From an uncultured Odoribacter sp. (GTDB lineage: Bacteria; Bacteroidota; Bacteroidia; Bacteroidales; Marinifilaceae): a DNA stretch of 5,408 bases. The DNA is taken from assembly GCA_900544025.1 (NCBI GenBank), contig UQTM01000120.1:1-5408 (forward strand), read 5' to 3'. The notes beneath the pieces were generated by a model. It was given only the letters and a program-made list of their open reading frames with translations, did not search any database and was not told where the DNA came from. The translations under genes were made by a program, and so were the position numbers. Below, piece by piece: positions 3,620 to 5,408 of this stretch (the stretch's first letter is position 1; every line of letters starts with the position of its first letter).

Positions 3620-5094
3620 TGAACAGGTTGGAGATCACATCATTCAAGGAACGGGTCGATCTGGTAAAGGTGGTCGGTCATTACTCGACGCTCGAAAGGA
3701 AAGGGGCGGCTTATCTGGGTTTGTGCCCTTTCCATGACGATCATCATCCTTCGCTGCGGGTGGATCCGGCAAAAAGGGTATACCACTGTTTTAGTTGCGG
3801 AGCCGGAGGAGATGTCTTCCGTTTCGTACAGGAGAAGGAGGGTTGTGGCTTCGGTGAGGCGGTCCGTCTTTGTGCGGATATCTGCCACTTGCCTGTTCCC
3901 GCACTCGATGCGGGAACGCAAAAACACAGGCCGGATAAGCAACCGGTTGAAAAGGATAGTTCCCTTGCAGTCCCACATCAAGTGCGGGAACAGGTACCAG
4001 CTCCGACGGTTGAAATGAATGAACGTTACGGGCAGGCGTTGCTTCCGTATGATCCGGAGATGGAAGAATTGCGGGAGACCTATGCTGCTTTTGAGGTTGG
4101 GATTGCTCCGGCTATCGTGCCTGAAGCCTGGAAATTTACCTGTGGCCGGATTGTTTTTCCGATTCGTAATGCGGCGGGCGAGTTGGTTGCTTTTGCAGCA
4201 CGTTATCAGGGGGATTTGCCTGCTAAGAAAATCCCCAAATACATAAACAGTTCGACCAGTGCGATTTATAAGAAAGATGAACTGCTTTACGGCTGGCACC
4301 GGGCTGTGTCGAAGGTTCGTGAGACGGGAATCGTTTTTTTAACCGAAGGATACAAAGATACGCTGGCGATGCATGCGGCAGGTTTTAGCAATACGGTTGC
4401 CCTTTGTGGCACGAATTTGTCGGAACATCATATCGCTATGATCCGGAAAGAGGCCGTTACGGTTTGTCTTTTTCTGGATGCCGACGAGGTGGGAAGGGAA
4501 ACGGTTACGGAGGTAATGCCCAAACTGCGCAGTGCCGGTCTCCGGGTGGTGGATATATTACCGGAAGGCGGTAAGGATGCGGATGAGATGTTCCGTTCGT
4601 TGGGGCGCGAAGCCTTTATCCATTGGGTAGAAAAGGCGATGATCCCTCCGGCGAGACGGAAAGCGGAGTCGCTCTTGGTTGCTGCCTGCCACCGTTGGCC
4701 GGATACTTTATGCCTGACGGAAGAAGGGGAAGAGGCCCTTTATGTGGATAATATCCGGAAAATATTATCTTCTGACGATTTGTTGCCGGCTGACAGCCTT
4801 GTTCCCGCGCTCGACGCAGGACCGCAAAAGGACCGACCGGAAACGAAAGAACTGGATAACCTTTATGCTTTGCATACCGATTCATCGCATAGTGACCGGG
4901 TGCGTCGAAGTGAGTTGGTCCGTTATCTTTTTCTGGGTTATCTGGAGGTACGCCTGGTCGACCGTGTCCGGCAGAATCTCCACCGTTTATCCCGGACTTT
5001 TGCCGATGAAGAGTCGCGTGTCCTTTTGTTATCTGATTTACAGTATCAACGAAATTATTTAAGCAGCGTCTCCCGCGAACTGGGCAGGAGATGA
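3619..5094 (+). CDS. Short DnaG-family primase with CHC2 zinc finger and TOPRIM domain
   Basis: A 491-residue primase, expected to make RNA primers at a fork opened by the adjacent helicase. The zinc-binding domain (about 1-90) has Cys36-x2-His39 and Cys57-x2-Cys60, with 17 residues between the pairs. The RNA polymerase domain (about 135-340) has the PKYINSS-YKKDELLYG basic segment (206-225) and a TOPRIM fold: TEGYKDTLAM (242-251; Glu243), FLDADEVGRE (285-294; Asp287, Asp289) and EGGKDADEMF (316-325; Asp320). It is shorter than typical chromosomal DnaG; the C-terminal part (about 420-491) is helical with a hydrophobic patch RYLFLGYLEVRLVDRV and may be a reduced helicase-binding domain. Linkers at about 92-131 and 391-413 carry translated palindromic repeats, including VPALDAG twice (93-99 and 395-401). 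The gene starts on the last base of the helicase stop codon, so its translation depends on the helicase. Confidence 0.94.
   Translation: MNRLEITSFKERVDLVKVVGHYSTLERKGAAYLGLCPFHDDHHPSLRVDPAKRVYHCFSCGAGGDVFRFVQEKEGCGFGEAVRLCADICHLPVPALDAGTQKHRPDKQPVEKDSSLAVPHQVREQVPAPTVEMNERYGQALLPYDPEMEELRETYAAFEVGIAPAIVPEAWKFTCGRIVFPIRNAAGELVAFAARYQGDLPAKKIPKYINSSTSAIYKKDELLYGWHRAVSKVRETGIVFLTEGYKDTLAMHAAGFSNTVALCGTNLSEHHIAMIRKEAVTVCLFLDADEVGRETVTEVMPKLRSAGLRVVDILPEGGKDADEMFRSLGREAFIHWVEKAMIPPARRKAESLLVAACHRWPDTLCLTEEGEEALYVDNIRKILSSDDLLPADSLVPALDAGPQKDRPETKELDNLYALHTDSSHSDRVRRSELVRYLFLGYLEVRLVDRVRQNLHRLSRTFADEESRVLLLSDLQYQRNYLSSVSRELGRR
3892..3918 (+). repeat. REP-like palindromic element inside primase gene, copy A (intact)
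   Basis: GTTCCCGCA (3895-3903) and TGCGGGAAC (3909-3917) are perfect 9-bp inverted arms around the loop CTCGA. Six of the nine pairs are G-C, so the mRNA should fold into a stable hairpin. The element is read in frame as VPALDAGT (primase residues 93-100), right after the zinc-binding domain. It matches copy B (reverse orientation) at 23 of 27 bases and copy C at 31 of 39 bases when the downstream flank is included. Confidence 0.85.
3968..3994 (-). repeat. REP-like palindromic element inside primase gene, copy B (inverted, decayed)
   Basis: Read on the minus strand this begins CCTGTTCCCGCACT, identical to copy A for 14 bases, and matches it at 23 of 27 overall. Its own arms no longer pair fully. 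It faces copy A across 49 bp, so A and B together can also form a longer stem. On the coding strand it encodes AVPHQVREQVP (about residues 117-127) in the same interdomain linker. Confidence 0.75.
4801..4839 (+). repeat. REP-like palindromic element inside primase gene, copy C (decayed)
   Basis: It aligns without gaps to 3895-3933 at 31 of 39 bases and in the same reading frame, giving VPALDAGPQKDRP against VPALDAGTQKHRP. Six of the eight base differences are synonymous. The hairpin is weakened (GTTCCCGCG against CGCAGGACC). It lies in the linker between the catalytic core and the C-terminal domain. Confidence 0.8.
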
Positions 5095-5099
5095 TCTGC

Positions 5100-5129
5100 T
5101 TTTCATTTTATATCTGAAATAAATGAAAA
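5100..5129. promoter_or_regulatory. Inverted repeat over the start codon of the Wzi-like gene
   Basis: TTTTCATTT (5100-5108) pairs perfectly with AAATGAAAA (5121-5129) across a 12-base loop, and the right arm contains the ATG of the Wzi-like gene. In the mRNA this could hide the start codon, though an all-A/T stem with two G-C pairs is weak. The loop holds TATATCTG (5109-5116), one mismatch from a Bacteroides -7 element but without a -33 partner. The gene may therefore simply be read through from the primase operon. Confidence 0.35.
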
Positions 5130-5408
5130 TTGTATCTAATTTAATCCTTTTGGGAAGCATGTGTATGCTTCCTTTAACCTCTTATGCTCAGTTTACGAAA
5201 GGGCTGAGTTATCGGGCGGAGACTGGTGTCAGCTTCAGTGGAGGGGAACATACGCCTTTCTGGCTGACGGCAAACAAGCAGGGGCTTTCGTCTATTGAAA
5301 AGAATAACGGGTATCTGCGTGCCGGTGTTTTTCGGGAGTTGGAAAAGGATAAACCTTTCTCGTATGCTTTCGGGGCGGATCTGGCTGTGGCTTATAATTT
5401 TACTTCGA
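5123..5408 (+). CDS. Capsule assembly Wzi-family outer-membrane protein, 5' part only
   Basis: The frame is open to the window edge and gives 95 residues. It begins with a signal peptide: short basic N-terminus, hydrophobic core NLILLGSMCMLPL, and a signal peptidase I site SYA/QF after residue 22. The mature start (GLSYRAETGVSFSGGEHTPFWLTANKQGLSS, then NNGYLRAGVF and SYAFGADLAVAYNF) matches the first strands of Bacteroidales proteins annotated as capsule assembly Wzi family, a beta-barrel that anchors surface polysaccharide in the outer membrane. The ATG at 5123 lies 28 bp after the primase stop, with no visible Shine-Dalgarno sequence. It marks the boundary where the replication-like block meets a cell-surface gene; whether it belongs to the same transcript or to an independent envelope locus cannot be seen. 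Confidence 0.85.
   Translation, partial: MKIVSNLILLGSMCMLPLTSYAQFTKGLSYRAETGVSFSGGEHTPFWLTANKQGLSSIEKNNGYLRAGVFRELEKDKPFSYAFGADLAVAYNFTS

Noticed and set aside
3640..4299. Open frame of 219 codons on the minus strand opposite the primase gene
   Set aside because: It is antisense to the zinc-finger and polymerase domains of the primase, with no motif of its own and no start context.
5068..5092. Possible fourth decayed palindromic element at the end of the primase gene (CTCCCGCG ... GCAGGAG)
   Set aside because: Only short CCCGCG and GCAGGA blocks match copy C, with a different loop and a different encoded peptide; this is within chance for GC-rich codons.

Overview
The window looks like a chromosomal accessory region of a Bacteroidales bacterium (Bacteroides or Parabacteroides type). 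The grounds are a DUF4248 protein, an HU-HIG-type DNA-binding protein, a Wzi-family capsule assembly protein, promoter elements of the Bacteroides type (TTTG ... TAnnTTTG), starts mostly without Shine-Dalgarno sequences, and the AT-rich TTGAAAATT repeats common in this order. No rRNA, tRNA, CRISPR array or transposase is visible.

Layout. On the minus strand, reading leftwards from about 1100, lie an HU-like protein (1006-557), a leaderless glucosaminidase (544-89) and the start of a small hydrophobic ORF cut by the window edge (55-1). An intergenic region with divergent promoters (1007-1251) separates this unit from a plus-strand unit: a DUF4248 protein (1252-1473), a 255-bp AT-rich gap, a winged-helix protein (1729-2292), a DnaB-family helicase (2267-3619) and a short DnaG-family primase (3619-5094). 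The last three genes overlap end to start and must form one translationally coupled unit. At the right edge begins a Wzi-type outer-membrane protein with a signal peptide (5123 onward).

Two signals stand out. First, the gap between the DUF4248 gene and the winged-helix gene holds four tandem 22-bp repeats (1490-1577), each centred on the palindrome ACAATTGT (one copy ACAACTGT) and each exactly 22 bp from the next. They are followed by 73 bp of 77% AT sequence with a purine/pyrimidine strand bias. This is the architecture of an iteron origin (compare lambda ori: four near-palindromic iterons, an AT-rich unwinding region and the O initiator). It sits directly upstream of a possible initiator, a helicase and a primase, so the block reads as a self-contained replication-initiation module, probably phage- or plasmid-derived. 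An operator array for the same operon is the main alternative.

Second, the primase gene carries three related copies of a palindromic REP-like element, in frame. One is intact (9-bp arms, 5-base loop) and two are decayed, one of them in opposite orientation. They lie in the linkers on either side of the catalytic core and are translated; two of them give the peptide VPALDAG. This resembles the protein-coding palindromic elements known from Rickettsia.

In many Bacteroidales the DUF4248/HU/lysozyme-like cassette comes with a single DUF3987-type primase/helicase protein. Here that slot seems to be filled by separate DnaB and DnaG paralogues next to a capsule-type gene. Function is inferred from motifs and context only.
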